Assembly: GCF_030816935.1 (NCBI RefSeq)
Contig: NZ_JAUSYO010000001.1
Coordinates: forward strand, 3,224,001 to 3,288,000
Length of the DNA stretch: 64,000 bases
Direction of reading: 5' to 3'
Source: Arthrobacter sp. B3I9
GTDB lineage: Bacteria > Actinomycetota > Actinomycetes > Actinomycetales > Micrococcaceae
Shown here: piece after piece, positions 38,450-46,390 of the stretch
Numbering within the stretch: the stretch's first letter is position 1
How the letters are laid out: the number at the start of each line of letters is the position of its first letter
The notes under the pieces: generated by a model
Told to the model about the DNA's origin: nothing
Database searches by the model: none
Seen by the model: the letters and a program-made list of their open reading frames with translations, nothing else
Made by a program: the position numbers and the translations under genes

Positions 38450-38499
38450 GGGTACACAAGCTGCAGAGCACCGTCTGCGGCCCATGCGAAAGGCCTCCA

Positions 38500-40974
38500 G
38501 TGACCGGACAGACTTCCAGCCCAGCAGCAACGGGCTCACCTTGCCCCCAGACCCCCCGCCGGGTGGTGGTTGCCGGCGGCGGCCCTGCAGCCCACCGCTT
38601 TGCTGACGCGATGCACTCCCGGGGCCTCGACGGCTGGCACGTAACAGTCCTCACCGAGGAAGCGCACCTCCCCTACGACCGCGTCGCACTGAGCAAGGCC
38701 CTCACCGACGGCGACGTGGACCTCACGCTCGGCAGCGCCTCGATGTGGGACCACGAAGCCCTCAGCCTCAAGACCGGCGAGCGCGTCACCGGCATCGACA
38801 CCGCCGCGAAGACCGTCACGACGGCGGCCGGGACCGTCTGCCCGTACGACGAACTCGTCGTCGCCACCGGCTCCGACGCGGCCCGCCTCCCCATCCCCGG
38901 CGCGGAACTCACCCACGTCTACCGCACCCTGGAGGACGTCCGGGCCATCAACCAGGCCATCGCGGAGCTGACCGCCAGGCTCGGCCGCCGCGTCAACGCG
39001 GTCACCATCGGCGGCGGCCTGCTGGGGCTGGAGTCCGCGGCCGGCACCGAGCAGCTCGGCGCCACCCCCATCGTCATCAACGGCTCGCCCTGGCTCATGA
39101 ACACCCAGCTCGACGAGGGCGCCGGGCAGGCGCTGGGCCGCTTGATCGAGGCCAAGGGCTTCACCGTCCACGGCGGCGTGTTCCCTTCCGAGGTCCTCTC
39201 CGACGACGCCGGCCAGGTCACCGGCGTGCTCATGGCCGACGGCCGCATCATCGACGCCGACATCGTCATCGTCGCCATCGGCGTAAAGCCCCGCGACGAA
39301 CTGTTCCGCCTCGCCAACGGCCCGGAAGCAGAAGGCACGTCACCGCAGTTCCAGCTCGGCCCGCGCGGCGGCGTCGTCATCTCCGACGACTGCTCCACCG
39401 AGGTCCCCGGCGTCTGGGCGATCGGTGAAGTCGCCAACTTCGGCGGCATGTGCCTGGGACTCGTGGCGCCGGCCAACACCATGGCGGAAATCGTCGCGGA
39501 CCGGCTGCACGGCGGCGTGGCGACCTTCCCCGGCTTTGACACGGCCACCAAGCTCAAACTCTCCGGCGTCGACGTCGCCAGCTTTGGCGACGCCTTCGCC
39601 AAAACCGAACACGCCCTGGAGATCGTCTACGCCGACCCCGCCCGCGGCGTCTACCAGAAAATCGTCACCACCGACGACGCCAAGACCCTGCTCGGCGGCA
39701 TCTTCGTCGGCGACGCCTCGCCCTACACCAGCCTCCGCCCCATGCTGGGCCGCGAACTGGCCGCCGAACCCGGCGCGTACCTCACTGCGGCCGGCGGCGG
39801 CGACGGCGGGGGCGAAGCCCTGGAGGCCAGCCTGCCGGACGACGCGATCCTGTGCTCGTGCAACAACGTCGCCGCCGGCAGCATCCGCGACGCCATCAAC
39901 GGGTGCGGCGCCTGCGACGGCAACGCTCCGGTGCAGGAACTCGGTGGGCTCAAGGGCTGCACCCGCGCAGGCACCAGCTGCGGTTCCTGCGTGCCGATGC
40001 TCAAGAAGCTGCTCGAAACCGAACTGACCAAATCCGGCGTCGAGGTCTCCAAGGCCCTGTGCGAGCACATCGAACTGTCCCGCCAGGAACTCTTCGAGAC
40101 CATCCGCGTCCTGGAGCTCACCTCCTTCGAGGAGGTCATGGCCAAGTACGGCACGGGAGCCGGCTGCGACATCTGCAAGCCGACCATCGCCAACATCCTC
40201 GCCAGCCAGAACAGCGCCTACGTCCTGGACGCCGGCCGCGGCACCCTCCAGGACACCAACGACCGCGCCCTTGCCAACATGCAGAAGGACGGCACCTACT
40301 CCGTGGTGCCGCGCATCGCGGGAGGCGAAATCACTCCGAAGAAGCTTGGCGTGATCGCCGCCGTGGCCGAGAAGTACAACCTTTACACCAAGATCACCGG
40401 CGGCCAGCGGATCGACATGTTCGGCGCCCGGCTGGAACAGCTCCCGGAAATCTGGAAGGAGCTCGTGGACGCCGGCTTCGAGTCCGGCCAGGCGTACGGC
40501 AAGTCCCTGCGCACGGTGAAGTCCTGCGTCGGTTCCACCTGGTGCCGGTTCGGTGTCCAGGACTCCGTGGCCATGGCCATCCAGTTGGAGCTCCGCTACC
40601 GCGGCCTGCGCAGCCCGCACAAGCTCAAGATGGGCGTCTCCGGCTGCGCCCGGGAATGCGCCGAGGCCCGCGGCAAGGACGTCGGAGTGATCGCCACCGC
40701 GGACGGCTGGAACCTGTACGTCGGCGGCAACGGCGGTGCCACCCCGGCCCACGCCCAGCTGCTGGCCAAGGACCTGGACGACGAAACACTCATCAAGTAC
40801 ATCGACCGCTATTTCATGTACTACATCCGCACCGCCGACCGCCTGCAGCGCACCGCGCGCTGGCAGGAAGAGCTCGACGGCGGCATCAAGCATGTCGAGG
40901 ATGTGGTGGTCAAGGACACCCTGGGCATCGGCGAAGAACTCGAAGCGGCCATGGCCAAGCACGTTGACACCTAG
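38500..40974 (+). CDS. nirB: Nitrite reductase [NAD(P)H] large subunit (C terminus split off)
   Basis: The 824-aa sirohaem enzyme reduces nitrite to ammonium. Domains in order: FAD (VVVAGGGPAAHRFAD) and NAD(P) (VTIGGGLLGLESAAG) binding, a BFD [2Fe-2S] domain (CSCNN, then GCTRAGTSCGSC), and the ferredoxin-like and sirohaem/[4Fe-4S] domain with CVGSTWC and GCARECAE. The reading frame stops at TAG (40972-40974) right after AKHVDT. NirB proteins normally continue with a Y-x-x-E-W tail, and that tail is present in the +1 frame immediately downstream, implying a frameshift. The GTG start is preceded by a weak AAAGG. Confidence 0.92.
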   Translation: MTGQTSSPAATGSPCPQTPRRVVVAGGGPAAHRFADAMHSRGLDGWHVTVLTEEAHLPYDRVALSKALTDGDVDLTLGSASMWDHEALSLKTGERVTGIDTAAKTVTTAAGTVCPYDELVVATGSDAARLPIPGAELTHVYRTLEDVRAINQAIAELTARLGRRVNAVTIGGGLLGLESAAGTEQLGATPIVINGSPWLMNTQLDEGAGQALGRLIEAKGFTVHGGVFPSEVLSDDAGQVTGVLMADGRIIDADIVIVAIGVKPRDELFRLANGPEAEGTSPQFQLGPRGGVVISDDCSTEVPGVWAIGEVANFGGMCLGLVAPANTMAEIVADRLHGGVATFPGFDTATKLKLSGVDVASFGDAFAKTEHALEIVYADPARGVYQKIVTTDDAKTLLGGIFVGDASPYTSLRPMLGRELAAEPGAYLTAAGGGDGGGEALEASLPDDAILCSCNNVAAGSIRDAINGCGACDGNAPVQELGGLKGCTRAGTSCGSCVPMLKKLLETELTKSGVEVSKALCEHIELSRQELFETIRVLELTSFEEVMAKYGTGAGCDICKPTIANILASQNSAYVLDAGRGTLQDTNDRALANMQKDGTYSVVPRIAGGEITPKKLGVIAAVAEKYNLYTKITGGQRIDMFGARLEQLPEIWKELVDAGFESGQAYGKSLRTVKSCVGSTWCRFGVQDSVAMAIQLELRYRGLRSPHKLKMGVSGCARECAEARGKDVGVIATADGWNLYVGGNGGATPAHAQLLAKDLDDETLIKYIDRYFMYYIRTADRLQRTARWQEELDGGIKHVEDVVVKDTLGIGEELEAAMAKHVDT

Positions 40975-40975
40975 C

Positions 40976-41197
40976 GTGGATGAATGGGCGGACACTCTCA
41001 AGGACCCGGAGCGCCTGCGGCGGTTCCGTTCCTTCGTCAACGCCCCGGACCAGAAGGACGACTCCATCACGTTCGTCCCCGACGAACGTGGCCAGATGCG
41101 CCCGGCAACGGCAGAAGAAAAGGCGCTGGCGGGCCAGCAACCGGTCCTGATCGGCGCTTCCATCCCCATGAGGTCCCGCGATGAGAACGAGGTATAG
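40976..41197 (+). CDS. Detached C-terminal tail of NirB (frameshift product or reinitiated ORF)
   Basis: 73 codons from GTG at 40976 encode VDEWADTLKDPERLRRFRSF and on to a VPDERGQMRPA segment, which is the usual NirB C-terminal tail. Removing one G from the TAGC at 40972-40975 would give HVDT-Y-VDEW in one frame, restoring a protein of about 898 aa. The stop and this GTG are one base apart, as in other coupled pairs in this window, so reinitiation could still make it as a separate peptide. A sequencing error is the simplest alternative. Confidence 0.7.
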   Translation: MDEWADTLKDPERLRRFRSFVNAPDQKDDSITFVPDERGQMRPATAEEKALAGQQPVLIGASIPMRSRDENEV

Positions 41198-41199
41198 GC

Positions 41200-42234
41200 A
41201 TGGAACTCACCATTGATCTCACCGGCCGGGAAATCCTGGTCACCGGATCCGACACCGCCGCCCGCCAGGCGGTCCGCCGCTACGAAGCCGCCGGCGCCAT
41301 CGTCTCCCGGCTCAGCACCCCCGGCGGCGCCCCCAACGACGGGCGCCTGCCGGAACGGCCCTTCCTGGTCGCCGCGGTCGACGACGGCCAGGCTGGCTGG
41401 GAGCCCCTGCTGGAGCGCTGCCGGGAGACCGGCATCCTCGTAGCCGCCGAACCCGCCGCCGGTCCCGCCGGCAGGGTCACCCTGGTGGGCGGCGGCCCGG
41501 GAACCACCGAGCTGCTGACCGTGGCGGCCGTCAAGGCGCTGCGGGATGCCGACGTCATCTTCTACGACCGGCTGGCCCCGTACCAGGAGCTGCCCTCGCT
41601 GAGTACGGCGGAACTCGTGGACGTGGGCAAGCGCCCCGGCCACCACCCGGTCAGCCAGGCCGGAATCGAGGAGCTGATTGTCAGCGCGGCCCTTGCCGGC
41701 AGGAATGTTGTCCGGCTCAAGGGCGGTGACCCGTACGTCTTCGGCCGTGGGGGCGAAGAAGTGGCCGCATGCGTCAAGGCCGGCGTGCCGGTCCGGGTGA
41801 TTTCCGGCGTCACCAGCGCCATCTCGGTCCCGGCCGCGGCAGGAATTCCGGTCACCCACCGCGAGGTCAGCCACATGTTCACCGTGGTTTCCGGCCACGC
41901 CCCGCTGACGGAGAAGGAGCACACCCACCTGGCGGGACTCGGCGGAACCATCGTGGTCCTCATGGGCATCGGCACGCTGCACCAGCTCGCCGCCGGCCTG
42001 CGCCGCGCCGGCATGCGGGCCGATATGCCGATGGCCGTCGTCGAACGCGGTTACCGTCCCGGACAGCGCACCACCATCGCCAGCCTCGGCACCATCACCA
42101 CCGCCGCCGCGGACTGCACCAACCCCGCGGTGCTGGTGATCGGCGACGTCGTCCGGGTTGCCGAAGCGAACCCGGGCTCCGCCGAGGCCTCCGCCGAGCT
42201 GGACCGCCTCGCCGCGTCCCTGATGGGGGCGTGA
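41200..42234 (+). CDS. cobA: Uroporphyrinogen-III C-methyltransferase
   Basis: The 344-aa protein makes precorrin-2, the first step toward sirohaem, the NirB cofactor. The C-terminal methyltransferase domain starts near residue 90 with VTLVGGGPGTTELLT. It contains VGKRPGHHPVSQ, VRLKGGDPYVFGRGGEE and SAISVPAAAGIPVTHR. The N-terminal 85 residues look like a shortened precorrin-2 dehydrogenase/CysG-type Rossmann domain (EILVTGSDTAARQAVRRYEAAGA); whether it oxidises or chelates is uncertain. It begins 2 nt after the NirB tail and overlaps the next gene in GTGA. Confidence 0.92.
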   Translation: MELTIDLTGREILVTGSDTAARQAVRRYEAAGAIVSRLSTPGGAPNDGRLPERPFLVAAVDDGQAGWEPLLERCRETGILVAAEPAAGPAGRVTLVGGGPGTTELLTVAAVKALRDADVIFYDRLAPYQELPSLSTAELVDVGKRPGHHPVSQAGIEELIVSAALAGRNVVRLKGGDPYVFGRGGEEVAACVKAGVPVRVISGVTSAISVPAAAGIPVTHREVSHMFTVVSGHAPLTEKEHTHLAGLGGTIVVLMGIGTLHQLAAGLRRAGMRADMPMAVVERGYRPGQRTTIASLGTITTAAADCTNPAVLVIGDVVRVAEANPGSAEASAELDRLAASLMGA

Positions 42235-43376
42235 ACACGATGATCGCGCTGGAAGCCGCCGCTGCCGGGGACGCCGTAGAGAAAGAGCTGCCCCTCGAGG
42301 GGTTCCGGGTCGGCGTCACCTCGCACCGGCGCTCCCAGGACCTGATCGAGGCCCTGGAACGGCGCGGGGCCGAGGTGCTGCACGCACCGGCGCTGAAGAT
42401 CGCCCCCGTGCAGGAGGACCTGCGCCTGATCGAGGATACCCGCGCCATTATCGACGCCAAGCCGGAGCTCTGCATCGCCACGACGGCCTACGGCATGCGC
42501 CGCTGGTGCGAGGCCGCGGACACGTTCGGGATCGGCGAACAGCTGCTTGAAACCCTGGGCGCCACGCGGATGTTTGTCCGCGGACCCAAGGCCCGCGGTG
42601 CCGTCCGCGCGGCAGGGCTGGCCGACGTCGGCATCAGCAGCGACGAGACCACTGCCACCCTGGTGGACATGCTCCTTGCCGAAGGCGTGCGCGGAAAGAC
42701 CGTGGCCGTCCAGCTGCACGGCTACACGGACGTGCGCCAGCTTGAGCGGCTGCGGATGTCCGGCGCCACCGTGCTGACCGTCACCCCGTATCGCTGGGTG
42801 AAGCCCGACGGCGCTGACCGGCTGCCGCGGCTCATCGAGGCCGCCTGCAGCGGGAACCTCGACGTGCTGACGTTCACCAGCGCCCCGGCCGTGGACGCGA
42901 TGTGGAGCACGGCCCACGAGATGGGCCTCTACAAGCAGCTTGTGGAAAGCCTCAAGACAAACGTCGCGACCGCCGTCGTGGGGCCGGTCACGGCCCAGCC
43001 GCTGCTCGACGCCGGACTGCAGCCGCTGGTTCCGGAGCGGTTCCGGATGGGCGCCCTGATCCGGCTGGTCTGCGAGCACCTGGCCCTGAACCACGTCCGC
43101 CGGCTGGACACCGCCTCAGGCAGCGTGGAACTCCGCGGCCGCTCGCTGCGGATCGACGGCCAGGCCGTGGAGATGGCGCCGGCGCCGCTGCTGCTGTTGC
43201 GCGCGCTGCTGGGCGCCGGCGGGGCGGTCCTCTCCCGCGAGGACCTGTCCGAGCTGCTGGAACTTCGGGGCTCCGTCCACGCCCTGGACATGACGGTGAG
43301 CCGGCTGCGCTCCGCGCTCCCCGACGGGCGCCTGGTCGAGACCGTGGTCAAGCGCGGCTACCGGCTCCGGGTGTGA
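42231..43376 (+). CDS. nnaR: NnaR-like HemD/winged-helix fusion, nitrate regulator candidate
   Basis: The 381-aa protein joins a uroporphyrinogen-III synthase-like domain (GFRVGVTSHRRSQDLIEALERRG, VAVQLHGYTD, VLTFTSAPAVDAM) to a C-terminal OmpR-type winged helix (about residues 295-381: LSREDLSELLELRGSVHALDMTVSRLRSAL, VKRGYRLRV). This is the domain pair of NnaR, known in Streptomyces and mycobacteria as an activator of nitrate/nitrite genes together with GlnR. It may also retain HemD activity for sirohaem. GTG at 42231 overlaps cobA by 4 nt; an ATG at 42240 is an alternative start. Confidence 0.82.
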   Translation: MNTMIALEAAAAGDAVEKELPLEGFRVGVTSHRRSQDLIEALERRGAEVLHAPALKIAPVQEDLRLIEDTRAIIDAKPELCIATTAYGMRRWCEAADTFGIGEQLLETLGATRMFVRGPKARGAVRAAGLADVGISSDETTATLVDMLLAEGVRGKTVAVQLHGYTDVRQLERLRMSGATVLTVTPYRWVKPDGADRLPRLIEAACSGNLDVLTFTSAPAVDAMWSTAHEMGLYKQLVESLKTNVATAVVGPVTAQPLLDAGLQPLVPERFRMGALIRLVCEHLALNHVRRLDTASGSVELRGRSLRIDGQAVEMAPAPLLLLRALLGAGGAVLSREDLSELLELRGSVHALDMTVSRLRSALPDGRLVETVVKRGYRLRV

Positions 43377-43438
43377 CGCAGGCCATTACCGACGGGTAAA
43401 TACTGGCGAACGGGCGGCGAAAAAACAGCAACAACGGG

Positions 43439-43470
43439 GAAACACGCCGGAAAAACCGTCCGCCTACGCT
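43439..43470 (+). promoter_or_regulatory. Promoter of the NirB-like flavoprotein with phased half-sites
   Basis: GAAAC (43439) and GAAAA (43450) start 11 bp apart, and TACGCT (43465-43470) follows 15 nt after the start of the second. Both the period and the -10 register equal those at narK and nirB. A weaker GCAAC sits one period upstream at 43428. Confidence 0.55.
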
Positions 43471-43523
43471 GGTGGCATCAAGCACGAAGGCCGCACCACA
43501 GGCCACCAGCGAAAGGGCCCACC

Positions 43524-44384
43524 ATGTCCAACGTTCCCAGCGCAGCACCCGATTCCCAGACCCGGCCCCGGATTGTTGTCGCCGGCGCCGGCCCGGCCGC
43601 CCAGGCCCTGGTCCGGCAGCTGACCCGGACCCCCTTTGCCGGCGGAATCACCGTGCTGAGCAACCGCGACGACGCCCCCGACGGGCTGCTCGAACTCGCC
43701 ACCCTGCCGCAGGTCTCCTTGCGCTTCGGCCAGCCGGTCAGCTACATCGATCCGGACGGACAGCGCGTCACCACCGCGGACGGACTCGAGTTCAGTTACG
43801 ACCAGCTGGTCATCGCCACGGGCTCCTCCCCCGCCGCCACGCCCCTGGAAGGCGACGGCCGCTGCCTCCGCTACTCCACGATCGACGACGCCACCGTGCT
43901 CGGTGAGGCCGTAAAGGACGTCACCCGGGTCCTCGGGCGGCGGCCGCTGGGCATCCTGGTGGGCAACGGAACCGCCGCCGGGCAGGCCGAGGCGGTACTG
44001 CGGGCCAGGGGCGTCCGCCCCGTCCGCACCACACTCCGGCCCGCTGCCATCATCCCCAACCTCGCGGGGTCGATGCTTCCGGCCGCCGGCGTGGTTTTCG
44101 ACGACGGTTCGAGCATGAACGGGGACCTGGTGGTCCTGGCGGAGGAGCGGGTTGCCCGCGACGCCCTCTCGGTGAGCGCCGGGCTGAAGACCGCGCCGCG
44201 GGGCGGCATCGTGATCGACCAGGAGTTCCGCACATCGGTGCCCGGGATCTGGGCGATCGGGGATGCTGCCGTGTTCGACGGCGTCCGGCTGGGGCTGCTG
44301 GTCGCCGCCGCCTCGGCCGCCTCGGTCTGCGCCTCACAGCTGCTGCGCGCCACCCTGTCCGGGCCGCTCACGGACGCCGCCTGA
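43524..44384 (+). CDS. Small NirB-like FAD-dependent oxidoreductase
   Basis: The 286-aa protein looks like the FAD/NAD(P) module of NirB without the cluster and sirohaem domains. It has an FAD motif (IVVAGAGPAAQALV), LVIATGSSPAATPL, and a closing VPGIWAIGDAAVFDGVRLG. The central NAD(P)-binding loop is weak (ILVGNGTAAGQAEAVL) and the protein is about 100 residues shorter than rubredoxin reductase-type relatives. Its promoter shares the nitrate-gene motif, so it likely serves nitrite or nitrate metabolism, possibly in electron transfer; the partner is unknown. GAAAGGG precedes the ATG. Confidence 0.75.
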   Translation: MSNVPSAAPDSQTRPRIVVAGAGPAAQALVRQLTRTPFAGGITVLSNRDDAPDGLLELATLPQVSLRFGQPVSYIDPDGQRVTTADGLEFSYDQLVIATGSSPAATPLEGDGRCLRYSTIDDATVLGEAVKDVTRVLGRRPLGILVGNGTAAGQAEAVLRARGVRPVRTTLRPAAIIPNLAGSMLPAAGVVFDDGSSMNGDLVVLAEERVARDALSVSAGLKTAPRGGIVIDQEFRTSVPGIWAIGDAAVFDGVRLGLLVAAASAASVCASQLLRATLSGPLTDAA

Positions 44385-44471
44385 GCGTCCGCTCCGGGAC
44401 GGGTTTCAAGGACCCCGTGCGGGTGCGGCGTTGTGGCAAGATGGACACCGAGAAGCCACGAAAGGGACCCC

Positions 44472-45203
44472 ATGAGCCACGAAGCCACCACGGCCGCCGG
44501 CAGCGCCGCCCCCGCCCCGCGGGATGCCACGGCCGGCAGCATCGCCTCCTTCATCGACCACACCCTGTTGAAGCCGGAGGCCAGCGAAGCCGAGATCCTC
44601 AAGGTCTGCGCGGAGGCGGCGGAGTACGGGTTCAAGTCCGTCTGCGTCAATCCCGTCTGGGTGAAGACCGTCCACACCGCGCTCAAGGGCTCTGGTGTGC
44701 TGACCTGCTCCGTGGTCGGCTTCCCGCTGGGCGCCACCCCGAGCGACGTCAAGGCCTTCGAGGCACGCGGGGCCGTCCTGGACGGCGCCGAAGAGGTTGA
44801 CATGGTCATCAACATCGCCGCCGCCCGGGCCTACGACAAGGGCGCGCTGGTTGATGACATCACCGCCGTCGCTGAGGCCGTCCACGAAGGCGGAGCGATC
44901 CTGAAGGTGATCATCGAGACCGCCCTGCTGGACGACGCCCAGAAGGTCCTGGCCTGCGAGGCTGCGGTGGAAGCGGGAGCGGATTTCGTGAAGACGTCCA
45001 CCGGCTTCAACGGCGGCGGAGCCACCGCGGAAGACGTCGCCCTGATGCGCCGCACGGTCGGCCCGGACCTCGGGGTCAAGGCCTCCGGCGGCGTGCGTTC
45101 CCTCGCGGACGCACAAGCTATGATTGCTGCAGGTGCAACACGTATTGGCGCCAGCTCCGGGATCGCGATCGTCAACGGTGAACAAGGCTCATCCGCGTAC
45201 TGA
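44472..45203 (+). CDS. deoC: Deoxyribose-phosphate aldolase
   Basis: The 243-aa class I aldolase splits 2-deoxyribose-5-phosphate into acetaldehyde and glyceraldehyde-3-phosphate. [12 protein letters not shown] opens the barrel, and VCVNPVWV and VVGFPLGA follow. The Schiff-base Lys is in DFVKTSTGF and the second Lys in GVKASGGVR. An N-terminal extension of about 25 residues rich in Ala/Thr is not conserved. Start at 44472 follows AAAGGG. With PNP and the phosphohexomutase it completes deoxynucleoside breakdown, although the nitrite block now separates them. Confidence 0.94.
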   Translation: MSHEATTAAGSAAPAPRDATAGSIASFIDHTLLKPEASEAEILKVCAEAAEYGFKSVCVNPVWVKTVHTALKGSGVLTCSVVGFPLGATPSDVKAFEARGAVLDGAEEVDMVINIAAARAYDKGALVDDITAVAEAVHEGGAILKVIIETALLDDAQKVLACEAAVEAGADFVKTSTGFNGGGATAEDVALMRRTVGPDLGVKASGGVRSLADAQAMIAAGATRIGASSGIAIVNGEQGSSAY

Positions 45204-45257
45204 TCCGCTCCGGACAACTGCCACAGTTTTGAGCCCCACGGGGCCGAGGAGGAACGA

Positions 45258-45491
45258 ATGTCCAGCAACACCCAGAAGACCCAACAGACCCCGCAGACCG
45301 AGAACCACCTTGGCTCTACCATCGTCAAGTTTGTCGTGATGATGGGCCTGTTCCTCGCCTCCGTGTACTCGCTGAACTTCCTGACGCTGGGCAACCCGTG
45401 GCCGATGGCCGTCTGCCTGGTCCTGTTCGCCCTGTCGTTCTGGATCCCGCAGACGATCCTCGGCCGCTCGGACTCCGCCGGCGAAAGCTAG
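45258..45491 (+). CDS. Small two-helix membrane protein
   Basis: The 77-aa protein has a Gln/Thr-rich N terminus and two hydrophobic helices (about residues 22-40 and 50-66) separated by LGNPWP. No family was recognised; similar unannotated proteins are common in Arthrobacter. AGGAGGAA 5-6 nt before the ATG is a strong ribosome site. It ends at a perfect hairpin terminator. Confidence 0.75.
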   Translation: MSSNTQKTQQTPQTENHLGSTIVKFVVMMGLFLASVYSLNFLTLGNPWPMAVCLVLFALSFWIPQTILGRSDSAGES

Positions 45492-45503
45492 ACCCAAACC
45501 ACG

Positions 45504-45548
45504 CTTAACCAGCTGAAGCTCCGGATTCCGGAGCTTCAGCTGGTTAAG
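45504..45548 (+). terminator. 21-bp perfect hairpin terminator
   Basis: CTTAACCAGCTGAAGCTCC-GG pairs perfectly over 21 bp with its complement around a 3-nt loop (ATT). It lies between converging genes and ends 5 bp from the stop codon of the gene on the other strand, so it may terminate both. Confidence 0.8.
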
Positions 45549-45553
45549 GCGCG

Positions 45554-46387
45554 TTAATTCCCGACGACGGCGGCCAGCAGGCGGTGGACCAGCGAGGTGC
45601 CCAGCGCGACGGCGGCCGGGAAGTGCACTTTCGCCAGCGCCAGCGCGGCCGCGAACATGCCGATCATGGCGTAGCCGCTGACCGGGATCAGCACGAACCA
45701 TTCCCGCCGGGACCCGGCGCGTCCCAGCAGGGGGATGGAGAACGCCCCGTTGGCTTTCCAGACGTTCTTCACGAGCGGCAGCTTCCGCAGGAACCTCGGC
45801 GGCTTGATCACCAGCGGCCAGAGCAGCGGCACTCCCCCGGTGGTGATCATGTCCCCGACGATGTGGACCAGCACGCCGGTGAGCATTGAGACTGGCAGCC
45901 AGGTCCACTGGTGCGGCGCAAACCAGGTCACGAGTCCCGCCATGGCCAGGCCAAAGGCCCAGTTGCTGATCCAGCCATACTTCGGAAAGAGCTTCAGGGC
46001 CTTGGCCGCGATGTTGATCAGGAACATGCACAGCAGCCCGGCGCCGACGGACAGGAGCCCCCAGTCGGTTTGCAGCTGGAGCTGTCCGGCCAACGCGGCG
46101 AGCAGCACGAAGAACGCAGCGCCAAGCACCGAGTGGGTGCCCTGCCGGTGCCCGCCGCTGGCATTCTCGATGCCGACGGCGATCACGTTGGACAGCGGCG
46201 GCAGCGAGTGCGCAATGGTGCTGGAGCGGTGGTCCCAGTCGCAGACCAGGGCTGTCCCCGCCGTTGCCATTCCCCCGATGACGATCCCGGTGGCGTCCAG
46301 CGGATACCACCCCAGCGCGTACGGCCCGGTCGAGGCAATAGCCACCCACGCCGCGGCTCCTGACGCGGCGTGATGTCCTCCCATCAT
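45554..46387 (-). CDS. YdjM-family membrane-bound metal-dependent hydrolase-like protein
   Basis: The 277-aa polytopic protein begins MMGGHHAASGAAAW and has the YdjM/LexA-regulated membrane hydrolase pattern: N-terminal paired His, CDWDHRSSTIAH (metal-binding Asp/His), GGHRQGTHSVLG, and GVLVHIVGDMITTGGVPLLWP. In E. coli the homologue is induced by DNA damage. Function is unknown. Here it starts 3 nt after the mfd stop, so it is probably co-transcribed with a DNA repair gene. The exact start (first or second ATG) is uncertain. Confidence 0.82.
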   Translation of the reverse strand: MMGGHHAASGAAAWVAIASTGPYALGWYPLDATGIVIGGMATAGTALVCDWDHRSSTIAHSLPPLSNVIAVGIENASGGHRQGTHSVLGAAFFVLLAALAGQLQLQTDWGLLSVGAGLLCMFLINIAAKALKLFPKYGWISNWAFGLAMAGLVTWFAPHQWTWLPVSMLTGVLVHIVGDMITTGGVPLLWPLVIKPPRFLRKLPLVKNVWKANGAFSIPLLGRAGSRREWFVLIPVSGYAMIGMFAAALALAKVHFPAAVALGTSLVHRLLAAVVGN

Positions 46388-46390
46388 CCT

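Noticed and set aside
39340..41982. An 880-codon open frame antisense to nirB and cobA
   Set aside because: It has the same shadow composition, crosses two well-supported genes and has no recognisable protein motifs.
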